This document shows, one piece after another, positions 44,922-52,838 of a stretch of 64,000 bases of DNA. The first letter of the stretch is position 1, and every line of letters starts with the position of its first letter. The DNA comes from OMPR01 sp965183835. Its GTDB lineage: Bacteria > Pseudomonadota > Alphaproteobacteria > Rhodobacterales > Rhodobacteraceae. A program made the translations under genes and the position numbers. The DNA lies in contig CBCYME010000004.1 in the NCBI GenBank assembly GCA_965183835.1, positions 124,001 to 188,000 of the forward strand, read 5' to 3'. The notes under the pieces were generated by a model. That model was not told where the DNA came from and did no database searches. It saw nothing but the letters and a program-made list of their open reading frames with translations.

Positions 44922-45305
44922 TTATTGGACTCCAGCCATCAATTCGGCGATTCGAGCCCGTCCCAAGGTGATCATGCAGCTTTGAATTGCGATGCCGGTG
45001 CCCGAACCGCCGCCAAAGGATGCCCCAACTGCATCACATTGAGCAGTGCGATAAGCGGCCCACGCGGTTTGGGCGGCGTCCAACGCAGGGCCGGCAACTT
45101 TGCGGCCAATGACCTCATCGAGTTCGACGGCAGAGCCTTGGGCGATTTCAAGGGCGATGGCCATCGCGGCCTCTACCTGATCGGCGGCGGCCCCGACACA
45201 TGTGCCGATTTCGACCTGCGACCCGGCGGCGCTGCATTCAAGTGACGGGTCGGCTGTTCCGGTTGTTGGGGCAAGCAGCAGGGCGGCGCAGACGAGATAT
45301 CGCAT
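44922..45305 (-). CDS. LprI-like (DUF1311) lysozyme-inhibitor-type exported protein
   Basis: From the ATG at 45305 it is 127 residues with a signal peptide (MRYLVCAALLLAPTTGTA). The mature protein has Cys-containing helices (CSAAGSQVEIGTCVGAAA ... AWAAYRTAQCDAV ... SCMITLGRARIAEL), the DUF1311/LprI pattern. It is probably periplasmic. The start overlaps the stop of the DUF805 gene (TAATG), so the two are coupled. Confidence 0.8.
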   Translation of the reverse strand: MRYLVCAALLLAPTTGTADPSLECSAAGSQVEIGTCVGAAADQVEAAMAIALEIAQGSAVELDEVIGRKVAGPALDAAQTAWAAYRTAQCDAVGASFGGGSGTGIAIQSCMITLGRARIAELMAGVQ

Positions 45306-45817
45306 TACACTGGCTCCCCATATGCGTTGGCCTCGGGTTGTGAGGGGCGTGTCAGCCACCACAGGATCAAGATGCTGAGAGCCAATTGGAGTAGCGCCGC
45401 AGCGATCAGCCCTGAAACCCCAAGAAAGGCAGCGGGGCCGCGTAACACTTCGGGATCGTCAACGCGCCCTTCCATCAAGGAGAAAACGGCGACGCCTGAA
45501 AACAGAAACAGCACCATGGCGAAAGAAATCAACAAGGGTAAAAGCAGATACCACCCGGGATATCCGACATCGTGCATGCGCCGCCACCCTGCCGCCAACA
45601 TCGGGAGCAGAGTTACCAGCTGAAATAATGGGGTCAGGATTTGCGAGGGTTCGCCAGTCTCAGGGTTTGTGCCAAACACAATGGCGTCGATGATCGAAAA
45701 GAGCACCGCCCCGAGAAAAACAAACAACACGAACCACCAGTATTCCGGGCGTTGGGCCCGGCCAGAAAAAGTGACGTACTTGGAAAGACAGGTCTTTATG
45801 GCAGCGGTAAAAGTCAT
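45305..45817 (-). CDS. DUF805 family membrane protein
   Basis: From the ATG at 45817 it is 170 residues with four membrane helices and the family landmarks SGRAQRPEYWWFVLF near the start and GWRRMHDVGYPGWYLLLPL. DUF805 proteins have no assigned function. The upstream start at 46045 would run through a terminator and into the next gene and is rejected. It is coupled to the LprI-like gene. Confidence 0.88.
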   Translation of the reverse strand: MTFTAAIKTCLSKYVTFSGRAQRPEYWWFVLFVFLGAVLFSIIDAIVFGTNPETGEPSQILTPLFQLVTLLPMLAAGWRRMHDVGYPGWYLLLPLLISFAMVLFLFSGVAVFSLMEGRVDDPEVLRGPAAFLGVSGLIAAALLQLALSILILWWLTRPSQPEANAYGEPV

Positions 45818-45875
45818 CTTAAACCTCGCATTTTGGACCTGCCCAGCTTGCCGCGTACATCCCTGACCCGTCAAA

Positions 45876-45911
45876 CAAAAACAGCCGGCGCTCTTTTCAG
45901 AGTGCCGGCTG
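45876..45911 (-). terminator. Intrinsic terminator of the AhpD-like gene
   Basis: On the minus strand AGCCGGCACTCTGAAAAG-AGCGCCGGCT (one mismatch in the stem) is followed by TTTTTG. Confidence 0.8.
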
Positions 45912-45938
45912 CATGAGGCAGGAGCCGAGAGGGGGGAC

Positions 45939-46505
45939 CTACTCGGCTGCCGCTGCCTTGGGCGCCCAGGCGAAGGGCTGGAACATGCCATCCACCGGTG
46001 TTTCAAAAAGGGCATTTGTGTAGTTCGACAGGATCTTTTGGGCAAAGATCACCAACAGATCCTGAAGCGCGCGGTCGTCATAGCCAGCGGCGCGAAAGGC
46101 GGCGAGATCCTCAGGCGCGGGGCGGCCATGGCTGTCGCGCAGGGCCAGAGTGAAGCTGCGCAGTGTTTCCAGTTTGCTGTCGTTCAGCGGGGTTTCATCG
46201 CGCAGGGCGTCGATGATATCGTTGTCGACCTTTTCACGCAGTGCGATTCCGGTGTGGGCAGGCACGCAATAATGGCAGGTGTTGGCGACATTGACGGTCA
46301 TCCAGATCACCGTGCGCTCGGCCGGGGTAAAACCAGTGGTCATCGCGAGGCGTGACAGTTCTTTGTAGGATTCCAGCAAGGCGGGGCTGGTGGCCATGAC
46401 GCCATGCAGGTTTGGAATGGAACCAAAGGCTTTGACCGACCCTTCGAGCAGGGGTTTGGCGGCGTCGGGGGCGGTGTCAACGGTGTGAATGACGGTCTGT
46501 GTCAT
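45939..46505 (-). CDS. Carboxymuconolactone decarboxylase/AhpD-like protein
   Basis: This 188-residue all-alpha protein has the redox Cys pair C-H-Y-C in NVANTCHYCVPAHT, as in AhpD-like peroxidases. Such proteins reduce hydroperoxides or act in uncharacterised redox steps; the exact substrate is unknown. It has its own terminator. Confidence 0.87.
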   Translation of the reverse strand: MTQTVIHTVDTAPDAAKPLLEGSVKAFGSIPNLHGVMATSPALLESYKELSRLAMTTGFTPAERTVIWMTVNVANTCHYCVPAHTGIALREKVDNDIIDALRDETPLNDSKLETLRSFTLALRDSHGRPAPEDLAAFRAAGYDDRALQDLLVIFAQKILSNYTNALFETPVDGMFQPFAWAPKAAAAE

Positions 46506-46663
46506 GGGGCTGTCCTGTCTGGAATGTGTTGGCAGACAGCTATGACCGGGGGGCGCTGATAAAAACGGCGATCCGGGCAGAGATTACTGTGCAGCGATGC
46601 GCAGCATTTCACCGGCTTGTGATTTGGCGTGAGCAAAAGCGGCAGTCAGGGCGTGTAAAACGC

Positions 46664-46690
46664 AAAACCCCGGATCTGATCCGGGGTTTT
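46664..46690. terminator. Bidirectional intrinsic terminator
   Basis: AAAACCCCGGATC and GATCCGGGGTTTT form a perfect 13-bp inverted repeat with A and T runs on both sides, 20 bases past the stop of the minus-strand gene at 46710. Confidence 0.88.
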
Positions 46691-46709
46691 GTCTTGGCGA
46701 GAGCAGGTT

Positions 46710-47240
46710 TTAGCTGCCGCAGCGCTTTTGTGCATCCTCAAGTGCGGCGGTAAAGCCAAGCAGCGAGAACGTATCTTTGGTCTGTGTCCCACGCGACGAA
46801 CGCGCCGTGAGCGTGGCAGAGGCCCCGCGTTTCATCGCGGTGATGATCTTGGCGTCCTGCGCTTCGGTTGCGGGCCACGCCCATTCGCCTTCGGAAATCA
46901 GTTCGAACTGGGTGCCGCCCACGTCAAGCGAAACGGTCGAGCCGGATGCAAAGGGATAGCCGCCAGTGAATGTGACCTGCCCTTTGACGCCCGCCTTGGG
47001 GCGGAAAAAGACGAACAGCAAAATGTCGCTGCGTTTGGCTGCCACAACCCGGCCACCGCGTGTGTTCACGGTTTCCTTTGGGGCAGAAACGCTCCAGCAT
47101 TCGGTTGGGTCGTCCTCGACAAAGACACTCCAATTGGTCTTTGCCGCAACCCGGTTTGTGCTTTGTGTTTGAGCGGACGCTGTTGCGGCCATTCCTGCAA
47201 TGCACAGGCCCGCGATTGTGCGGAAAAGTATAGATACCAT
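46710..47240 (-). CDS. Invasion-associated locus B (IalB)-like exported protein
   Basis: This 176-residue protein has a signal peptide (about 1-23, ending ASAQ). The mature part has the IalB-family pattern W-S-V-F-V...C-W-S-V (residues 37-49) and a beta-rich body ending KRCGS; the two Cys may form a disulfide. It is probably periplasmic. The function is not known outside pathogens. Confidence 0.8.
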   Translation of the reverse strand: MVSILFRTIAGLCIAGMAATASAQTQSTNRVAAKTNWSVFVEDDPTECWSVSAPKETVNTRGGRVVAAKRSDILLFVFFRPKAGVKGQVTFTGGYPFASGSTVSLDVGGTQFELISEGEWAWPATEAQDAKIITAMKRGASATLTARSSRGTQTKDTFSLLGFTAALEDAQKRCGS

Positions 47241-47417
47241 GTGTCCAGCCTCCTAGACTGTCCTTAACCTCAATTCCCAAGGTGCGCCCGTGCGGGTCTT
47301 GCCAACCCATCTGTCTTGCGCATCCTATCGTTTGCCGACATAGACATACTAATGCAATTTTCGCCATGGGCGAAAGGGCGATTGGCGGGAATTTGCCAAG
47401 AAATGGGGAGGGTTTTG

Positions 47418-48413
47418 ATGACACAACCGGTTCCAATGACCGAAATCTGGCGCGGTCCGTTCCTTGAGAGCGTGCATTCAGGCCATGCGGTGATCTGTGA
47501 TGACACCGGGCAGATCGTGCGCAGCTGGGGCGATCCGCATGCGACGGTGCTGCCGCGCAGTTCATCCAAGATGGTGCAGGCCCTGCCGTTGATTACATCG
47601 GGGGCCGCTGCCAAATACGGTCTGACGTCCGAACATTTGGCGCTGGCCTGTGCATCCCACAACGGTGCAGCGATTCACACGGATCGGGTCAAGGCGTGGC
47701 TGGATCATCTGGGTCTCAGCGATGATGATTTCCGCTGTGGGCCGCAAATGCCAAATGATCCGCCCGCACGGGATGCGCTGATCATCGGTGATGATAGCCC
47801 CTGCCAGATGCACAACAATTGTTCGGGCAAGCATTCGGGGTTTTTGACCCTGAACAAGCATATGGGCGGCAATGCTGAATACATCGAGGTGGATCACCCG
47901 GTGCAGCAGGCCTGTCTGGCGGCGTTCGAAGAGACCACCGGCGAGACAAGCCCGGGCTATGGCATTGATGGCTGTTCGGCCCCCAATTATGCCAGTTCAT
48001 TGCTGGGCATGGCGCGGTCGATGGCTTGGTTTGCATCTGCTGCGGATCGCTCAGATCGACAGAGTGCCGCCGCCGAGCAATTGACCACCGCGATGATCAA
48101 ACATCCTGAGTTGGTGGCGGGCGAAGGCCGGGCCTGCACCGAACTAATGCGGGCGATGAACGGGCGGGTTGCGATCAAGACGGGTGCTGAGGCGTTTTTT
48201 ATCGCGATCATTCCTGAAAAGCGGATGGGCGTTGCTTTGAAAATTACCGATGGAACCACACGCGCCAGTGAATGCGCCATTGCGGCGATTCTGGTTGAGC
48301 TGGGCGTGCTTGAGGCGGATCATCCGGCGACACGCAAATTTATGAATGCGCCGATCCTGAACCGTAGGGGCATTGATACCGGAACAATCAAGCCAGCCGC
48401 CGGGTTTATCTGA
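47418..48413 (+). CDS. Asparaginase family protein (L-asparaginase II type)
   Basis: From the ATG at 47418 (GGGGAGGG upstream) it is 331 residues and matches the RHO-type asparaginase II family: R-S-S-S-K-M-V-Q-A, ASHNG, NNCSGKHSGFL and GIDGCSAPNYA. It hydrolyses asparagine to aspartate and ammonia. A start at 47316 lacks a ribosome site. No signal peptide. It stands alone, with a convergent neighbour downstream. Confidence 0.9.
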   Translation: MTQPVPMTEIWRGPFLESVHSGHAVICDDTGQIVRSWGDPHATVLPRSSSKMVQALPLITSGAAAKYGLTSEHLALACASHNGAAIHTDRVKAWLDHLGLSDDDFRCGPQMPNDPPARDALIIGDDSPCQMHNNCSGKHSGFLTLNKHMGGNAEYIEVDHPVQQACLAAFEETTGETSPGYGIDGCSAPNYASSLLGMARSMAWFASAADRSDRQSAAAEQLTTAMIKHPELVAGEGRACTELMRAMNGRVAIKTGAEAFFIAIIPEKRMGVALKITDGTTRASECAIAAILVELGVLEADHPATRKFMNAPILNRRGIDTGTIKPAAGFI

Positions 48414-48454
48414 CGGCTGGATTTTTCAGGTGGGGTGTAACGGGCTAAGGCGCG

Positions 48455-48769
48455 TTACATCTCCATGATTTCAGCGACTTCGACAGAGCCGTGACCGCTG
48501 ACCACCATGGGGCAACCTTTGGCCATTTCTGTTGCGGCCCCCATGTCGGCGGCATTCACCACGGTGTATCCTGAAATTGGATTTGCACCGCCGTCTGCCG
48601 CGACGCCAGAGGCGCTGACGGTTTGGGACATGCCAACAGGCGCGCCGGGAATTTCCAGCGCATCGGCCATGGTTTCAAACCACGCTTTCCATGCGGCCAT
48701 GACTTCGGCGCCCTCTTCTGGGCTGTCGGGGGTTTTCCCACCGTGATAGGCAAAAATGAACTGTGGCAT
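48455..48769 (-). CDS. YCII-related domain protein
   Basis: This 104-residue dimeric alpha-beta protein has FAYHGG near the N-terminus and a GYTVVNAADMGAATEMAKGCP second half, the YCII pattern. It belongs with the SRPBCC and ArsR genes just upstream on the same strand, a frequent trio of unknown purpose. Confidence 0.85.
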   Translation of the reverse strand: MPQFIFAYHGGKTPDSPEEGAEVMAAWKAWFETMADALEIPGAPVGMSQTVSASGVAADGGANPISGYTVVNAADMGAATEMAKGCPMVVSGHGSVEVAEIMEM

Positions 48770-48795
48770 TGGTCATCCTCCGTGTTGGGTTGGGG

Positions 48796-49224
48796 TTAAT
48801 TCAGGTGGTCAGACAGTTTGCGCAGGGCTGAGGTCCAGCCTGTCTTGTGACTTGCGCTGGTCTCGTCATCGCCCAGTTCGCGGTGATCAATCAGCAGTCG
48901 GGATCCCGATTCGCTGGCCACCACGGAAAAGGTGACATGGCTTTCCGTGCCGCGCTTGTCGTCGGGATCGTGCCAGCCCCAGGTGAAGCCGATGGATTTT
49001 GGGGGATCTACGTGGGTGACATGGCCTGAGACCTTGAATTGTTGGCCTTCGGCGTTCTGCATGATCGAATACCACGGTCCAATGCGGGAAAAGTCGAGGG
49101 TGTGTTCGGGGACATGCATGCCTTCGGGCCCCCACCAGTGCAGCAATTTGTCTGGGGCGCTGACCCAATCAAACAATTTTTCAGGGCTGACGGAGAATTC
49201 GCGTTCTAAGCGCAGGTCGGTCAT
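48796..49224 (-). CDS. SRPBCC (AHSA1-like) domain protein
   Basis: This 142-residue START/SRPBCC-fold protein begins LEREFSVSPEKLFDWVSAPDKLLHWWGPEG, the AHSA1-type pattern, with a hydrophobic ligand cavity. Its start overlaps the ArsR stop by 4 bases (ATGA). The ligand is unknown. Confidence 0.88.
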   Translation of the reverse strand: MTDLRLEREFSVSPEKLFDWVSAPDKLLHWWGPEGMHVPEHTLDFSRIGPWYSIMQNAEGQQFKVSGHVTHVDPPKSIGFTWGWHDPDDKRGTESHVTFSVVASESGSRLLIDHRELGDDETSASHKTGWTSALRKLSDHLN

Positions 49225-49544
49225 GCGTCGTCCTCTTCTAAAATGGCGGCTTCCAACCGGTCGAGGCTGGATTCCCAGAATTCACGTTTTGAAATTGTCC
49301 AATTCGCGATGGCGCGCAGACCTTCGGGGCGGACTGTGTACAGGCGTTTGGTCCCGATGGCGCGTTGCTGGATAATGCCGGCCTCGCGCAGGACTTTGAG
49401 GTGTCTCGAGATCGCAGCCCCGGACATGCCGCGCCCTTGGATCAGATCACCAACAGGGAGTTCGCCCTGTGCCATCAACTGTTCGACGATATCGAGTCGC
49501 GTCGGGTCGGACAGGGCGGAAAAGGCAGAAAGGAGCTGTGTCAT
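49221..49544 (-). CDS. ArsR-family transcriptional regulator
   Basis: From the ATG at 49544 it is 107 residues: a winged helix with FSALSDPTRLDIVEQLMAQGELPVGDL and MSGAAISRHLKVLREAG. There are no metal-binding Cys pairs in alpha-3, so it is a non-metal ArsR of the type paired with SRPBCC genes. A TTG at 49553 is possible but lies in the operator. It probably represses its own operon. Confidence 0.9.
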   Translation of the reverse strand: MTQLLSAFSALSDPTRLDIVEQLMAQGELPVGDLIQGRGMSGAAISRHLKVLREAGIIQQRAIGTKRLYTVRPEGLRAIANWTISKREFWESSLDRLEAAILEEDDA

Positions 49545-49551
49545 GAGAATC

Positions 49552-49573
49552 AATTTAACATATTTGTTAAATT
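49552..49573. promoter_or_regulatory. ArsR operator palindrome
   Basis: AATTTAACA-TATT-TGTTAAATT is a perfect 9+4+9 inverted repeat directly upstream of the arsR start. Size and position fit an autorepression site. Confidence 0.65.
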
Positions 49574-49622
49574 AAGTACAGGCTCGTGCTGGTGATGGGG
49601 CGAAGGCCCAGTATTTTTGGAT

Positions 49623-50381
49623 TTAAACCATATCCCACAACAGCTTGATCGCGAGGATGAGCGAGGTCAAAACCAACAGGGGTTTGATCAGGCGTGCGCC
49701 AATGCGCTGGGCGAGAACCGCGCCGAGTCGTGCGCCAAAGATCTGTGCGACGCCCATGATCAATCCGGTGATCCACCACGGTTCAGCGACAAAGGCAAAG
49801 GCCAGCAGCGCGCCAACATTTGAGGCAAGGTTCAGCAATTTGGTGTGGGCGGTGGCCTTGAGCACGCCGTACCCAGCCAGCGACACAAAGGCGAGCATGT
49901 AAAAGCTGCCTGCGCCGGGGCCGAGCAAGCCATCATAGGCCCCACACAAGGGGACCATGGTGACGGCAAACATCGCGGGGGTCATACGGCGCACCCGGTC
50001 CTGGTCGCCGAGACCCTTTTTGGTGGCAAAGAAAATCGCGATACCGATGAGCAGGACAGGCAACAGCAAGCGAATGAAGTCGGTCGGGAGAAACGAGATC
50101 AACAGCGCCCCAGCGACAGAGGCACCGCCCGCGACAAGGGCGGATTTCCATTGTTCGCGCAGATTCACGTGGCCGCCGCGAGCGTAGGACAGCGCCGCTG
50201 TTCCGGCTCCAAAGATCGCTTGGATCTTATTGGTGGCAAGGGCCGTCACCGGGTTTGCACCCGCGATGATCAGCACAGGCAGGGTAATCAGCCCACCGCC
50301 ACCGGCGATGGCATCCACAAAACCGGCCAAAAACCCCGCCGCGATGAGCAGCAAGAGAACCTCAACAGTGACTTCGAGCAT
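49623..50381 (-). CDS. TSUP (TauE/SafE) family transporter
   Basis: This 252-residue membrane protein has about eight hydrophobic segments and the family start IAAGFLAGFVDAIAGGGGLITLP, with a second repeat around CGAYDGLLGPGAGSF. It is probably an anion (sulfite, sulfoacetate or similar) transporter; the substrate is unknown. It starts only 3 bases after the serB stop, so the two may be cotranscribed. Confidence 0.88.
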   Translation of the reverse strand: MLEVTVEVLLLLIAAGFLAGFVDAIAGGGGLITLPVLIIAGANPVTALATNKIQAIFGAGTAALSYARGGHVNLREQWKSALVAGGASVAGALLISFLPTDFIRLLLPVLLIGIAIFFATKKGLGDQDRVRRMTPAMFAVTMVPLCGAYDGLLGPGAGSFYMLAFVSLAGYGVLKATAHTKLLNLASNVGALLAFAFVAEPWWITGLIMGVAQIFGARLGAVLAQRIGARLIKPLLVLTSLILAIKLLWDMV

Positions 50382-50384
50382 GAG

Positions 50385-51260
50385 TTATCCCTGAAATGCG
50401 TCGCGGGCGTAGCCCTGCACAAACAACAGCGCGGTCAGGTCGCCGTGGTTTATGCGCACCTCGCATTCAGCCGCGACCGAGGGTTTCGCGTGCAGGGCCA
50501 CGCCAGTGCCTGCGCGTTTCAACATGCCCAGATCATTGGCCCCGTCGCCAACTGCAATCACATCCGCCTCGGTGATCCCGAGCCGTGTGGTGATCTGGTC
50601 CAGCGCATCAACCTTGGCTTGTTTGCCCAGAATGGGGCGCGCGGCCTTACCCGTCAGTTTGCCATCCGCCACCAACAGGGTGTTGGCGCGGTTTTCGTCA
50701 AACCCCAGCGTTTCGGCAACCGCGGCGGTGAAGGCTGTGAACCCGCCCGACACAAGGGCCGCATAGCCATCGTTGGCTTTCATTGTGGCCAGCAGAGTTT
50801 TGCCGCCCGGCATCAGGGTTATGCGCTGATCAAGAACCTGTTGTATGACGCCTTCGCCCAGTCCGGCCAGCAAGCTGACACGTTCGTCCAGCGCGCCCTC
50901 AAAATCCAATTCGCCATTCATGGCGCGGGCTGTAATGTTTTTGACCCGCGCGCCGACGCCAGCAACCTCAGCCAACTCGTCAATGCATTCCTGTTGGATC
51001 ATGGTGCTGTCCATGTCCGCCAGCAGCATCTTTTTGCGGCGGCCCTGTTCGGGCTGCACGATCAGATCCACGCCCATGTTTTGCAGATCGGCCCAGACAT
51101 CCCACTGATTGTCGGGCTGCAGTTCGAGGGAAAATTCGGCCGCCTCATCCGGGCTGAGCCAGAGCGCATCGCCGCCACCCCACGCGTTGCGCAGCGATTC
51201 GACCAGTGCCGGATCCAAAGAGGGATTGGCGGGATTGGTGAGCAGGGTGGCAACAAACAT
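50385..51260 (-). CDS. serB: Phosphoserine phosphatase
   Basis: From the ATG at 51260 it is 291 residues: an N-terminal ACT-like part (about 1-80) and a HAD phosphatase with the nucleophile in ADMDSTMI (D-x-D-S-T), a Ser/Gly loop LVSGGF, and GDGANDLGML. It makes L-serine from phosphoserine. It is divergent from serC-serA, so the whole serine pathway is in one place. Confidence 0.95.
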   Translation of the reverse strand: MFVATLLTNPANPSLDPALVESLRNAWGGGDALWLSPDEAAEFSLELQPDNQWDVWADLQNMGVDLIVQPEQGRRKKMLLADMDSTMIQQECIDELAEVAGVGARVKNITARAMNGELDFEGALDERVSLLAGLGEGVIQQVLDQRITLMPGGKTLLATMKANDGYAALVSGGFTAFTAAVAETLGFDENRANTLLVADGKLTGKAARPILGKQAKVDALDQITTRLGITEADVIAVGDGANDLGMLKRAGTGVALHAKPSVAAECEVRINHGDLTALLFVQGYARDAFQG

Positions 51261-51608
51261 GGGTGGTCTCCTTTGACCCACCGCATACCGCAGACGCAGA
51301 AAATGCACCAGATGGCCTGTCTTGCGGGGATGTGTATTGCCGAGAGGTGCCAGGGACGTATCTTAAGGCGTTGAGTTTAATGTGTATTAACGATCATCTG
51401 TGTGATCTCAAAACGGCAGGGGGCGTCGGTGAAAGCCGTACCCCGTTTGAGAACGCAAGTTTCCGATAGTGGTCGCAAAGGTCGGGTTTGCGCGCCAAAG
51501 CGACGAAATTAGACCACATTTCTCTTGCATGCCGCATCGCAGCGCCCTAGCTCTGTCGGCGGGACACCCTTCCCCAACGAAGGGCATTTATCTGTAAGGA
51601 TACCAGAA
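51261..51608 (+). promoter_or_regulatory. serB-serC divergent leader with possible serC RNA motif
   Basis: 348 bases without a gene. Just before serC lie CCCTTCCCCAACGAAGGG (a hairpin) and the serC ribosome site TAAGGA. In alphaproteobacteria a conserved structured RNA called the serC motif is known in serC leaders; the position fits, but I cannot confirm its consensus by eye. Confidence 0.4.
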
Positions 51609-52763
51609 ATGGCTACTCAGCAACCGGCGATCCGCCCGGCAAATCCGCGTTTCTCTTCGGGCCCCTGTGCCAAACCCCCCTCATTTGATGTTTCCAAGCT
51701 TGCCAATGCCGCTTTGGGCCGGTCGCACCGCGCCGCCATCGGCAAAGACAAGCTCAAGGCCGCGATCGAAAACACCCGCGAGATCCTTGGCATCCCCGCT
51801 GATTACAAAATCGGTATCGTCCCCGCGTCGGACACCGGTGCTGTTGAAATGTCGCTCTGGTCGCTGCTGGGGCAGCGCAAGGTTGAAATGCTGGCTTGGG
51901 AAAGCTTTGGCGCGGGTTGGGTCACCGATGTGGTGAAGCAGCTGAAAATCGACGCCGAGGTCAAAACCGCCGATTATGGTCAGATCGTTGATCTGGCGTC
52001 GGTCGATTTCAACAACGACGTTGTGTTTACATGGAACGGCACCACCGCTGGTGTGCGCGTGCCAAATGGCGACTGGATCGCGGATGACCGCGATGGTCTG
52101 ACCATCTGCGACGCCACCAGCGCCGCCTTTGCGATGGACCTGCCGTGGGACAAATTGGATGTGACCACGTTCAGCTGGCAAAAAGTGCTGGGCGGCGAAG
52201 GCGCGCACGGCATGCTGATCCTGTCCCCGCGCGCGGTTGAGCGGCTGGAAAGCTATACCCCTGCATGGCCGTTGCCGAAAATTTTCCGCATGACCAAAGG
52301 CGGCAAGCTGATCGAAGGTATCTTTACCGGTGCAACGATCAACACCCCGTCGATGCTGGCGGTCGAAGATTACCTGTTGGCGCTGGACTGGGCGCAGACG
52401 GTTGGTGGATTGCAGGGGCTGATTGCCCGCGCTGATGCCAATGCGCAGGCGGTATTTGATTTCTGCGATGCCAATGACTGGATCGCCAATCTGGCTGAAG
52501 ATGACGCGACACGGTCAAACACCAGCGTCTGTCTGAAGTTTAACGATGATCGCATTCAGGATGGCGCAGGGTTCGCTAAAGCGGTTGCCAAGCGTCTAGA
52601 GGCCGAGAACATCGCGCTTGATATCGGTGCCTACCGCGACGCGCCTGCCGGTCTGCGGATCTGGTGTGGTGGGACCGTTGAGACCGCCGATATTCAGGCC
52701 ATGTTGCCGTGGCTGGCGTGGGCTTTCGAGGCCGAAATCGCTGCTCAGCCCGTCGCGGCCTAA
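51609..52763 (+). CDS. serC: Phosphoserine aminotransferase
   Basis: From the ATG at 51609 (TAAGGA upstream) it is 384 residues, fold-type I PLP enzyme of the alphaproteobacterial type: NPRFSSGPCAKPP at the start, the Schiff-base Lys in SWQKVLGGEGAHGM, and TINTPSMLAVEDY. It converts 3-phosphohydroxypyruvate to phosphoserine. A start at 51525 lies in the leader and is rejected. It is followed 75 bases later by serA. Confidence 0.95.
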   Translation: MATQQPAIRPANPRFSSGPCAKPPSFDVSKLANAALGRSHRAAIGKDKLKAAIENTREILGIPADYKIGIVPASDTGAVEMSLWSLLGQRKVEMLAWESFGAGWVTDVVKQLKIDAEVKTADYGQIVDLASVDFNNDVVFTWNGTTAGVRVPNGDWIADDRDGLTICDATSAAFAMDLPWDKLDVTTFSWQKVLGGEGAHGMLILSPRAVERLESYTPAWPLPKIFRMTKGGKLIEGIFTGATINTPSMLAVEDYLLALDWAQTVGGLQGLIARADANAQAVFDFCDANDWIANLAEDDATRSNTSVCLKFNDDRIQDGAGFAKAVAKRLEAENIALDIGAYRDAPAGLRIWCGGTVETADIQAMLPWLAWAFEAEIAAQPVAA

Positions 52764-52838
52764 CCGACCTTTCCCATCAAAATTGTAGCAGGGGCCTGTG
52801 CGCCTCTGCTCCCCGATACCCAAATAAGGACCACACAC

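Noticed and set aside
49845..51374. 509-residue plus-strand open frame opposite the TSUP transporter and serB genes
   Set aside because: A long shadow frame caused by GC-rich codon structure; both minus-strand genes have clear family motifs.
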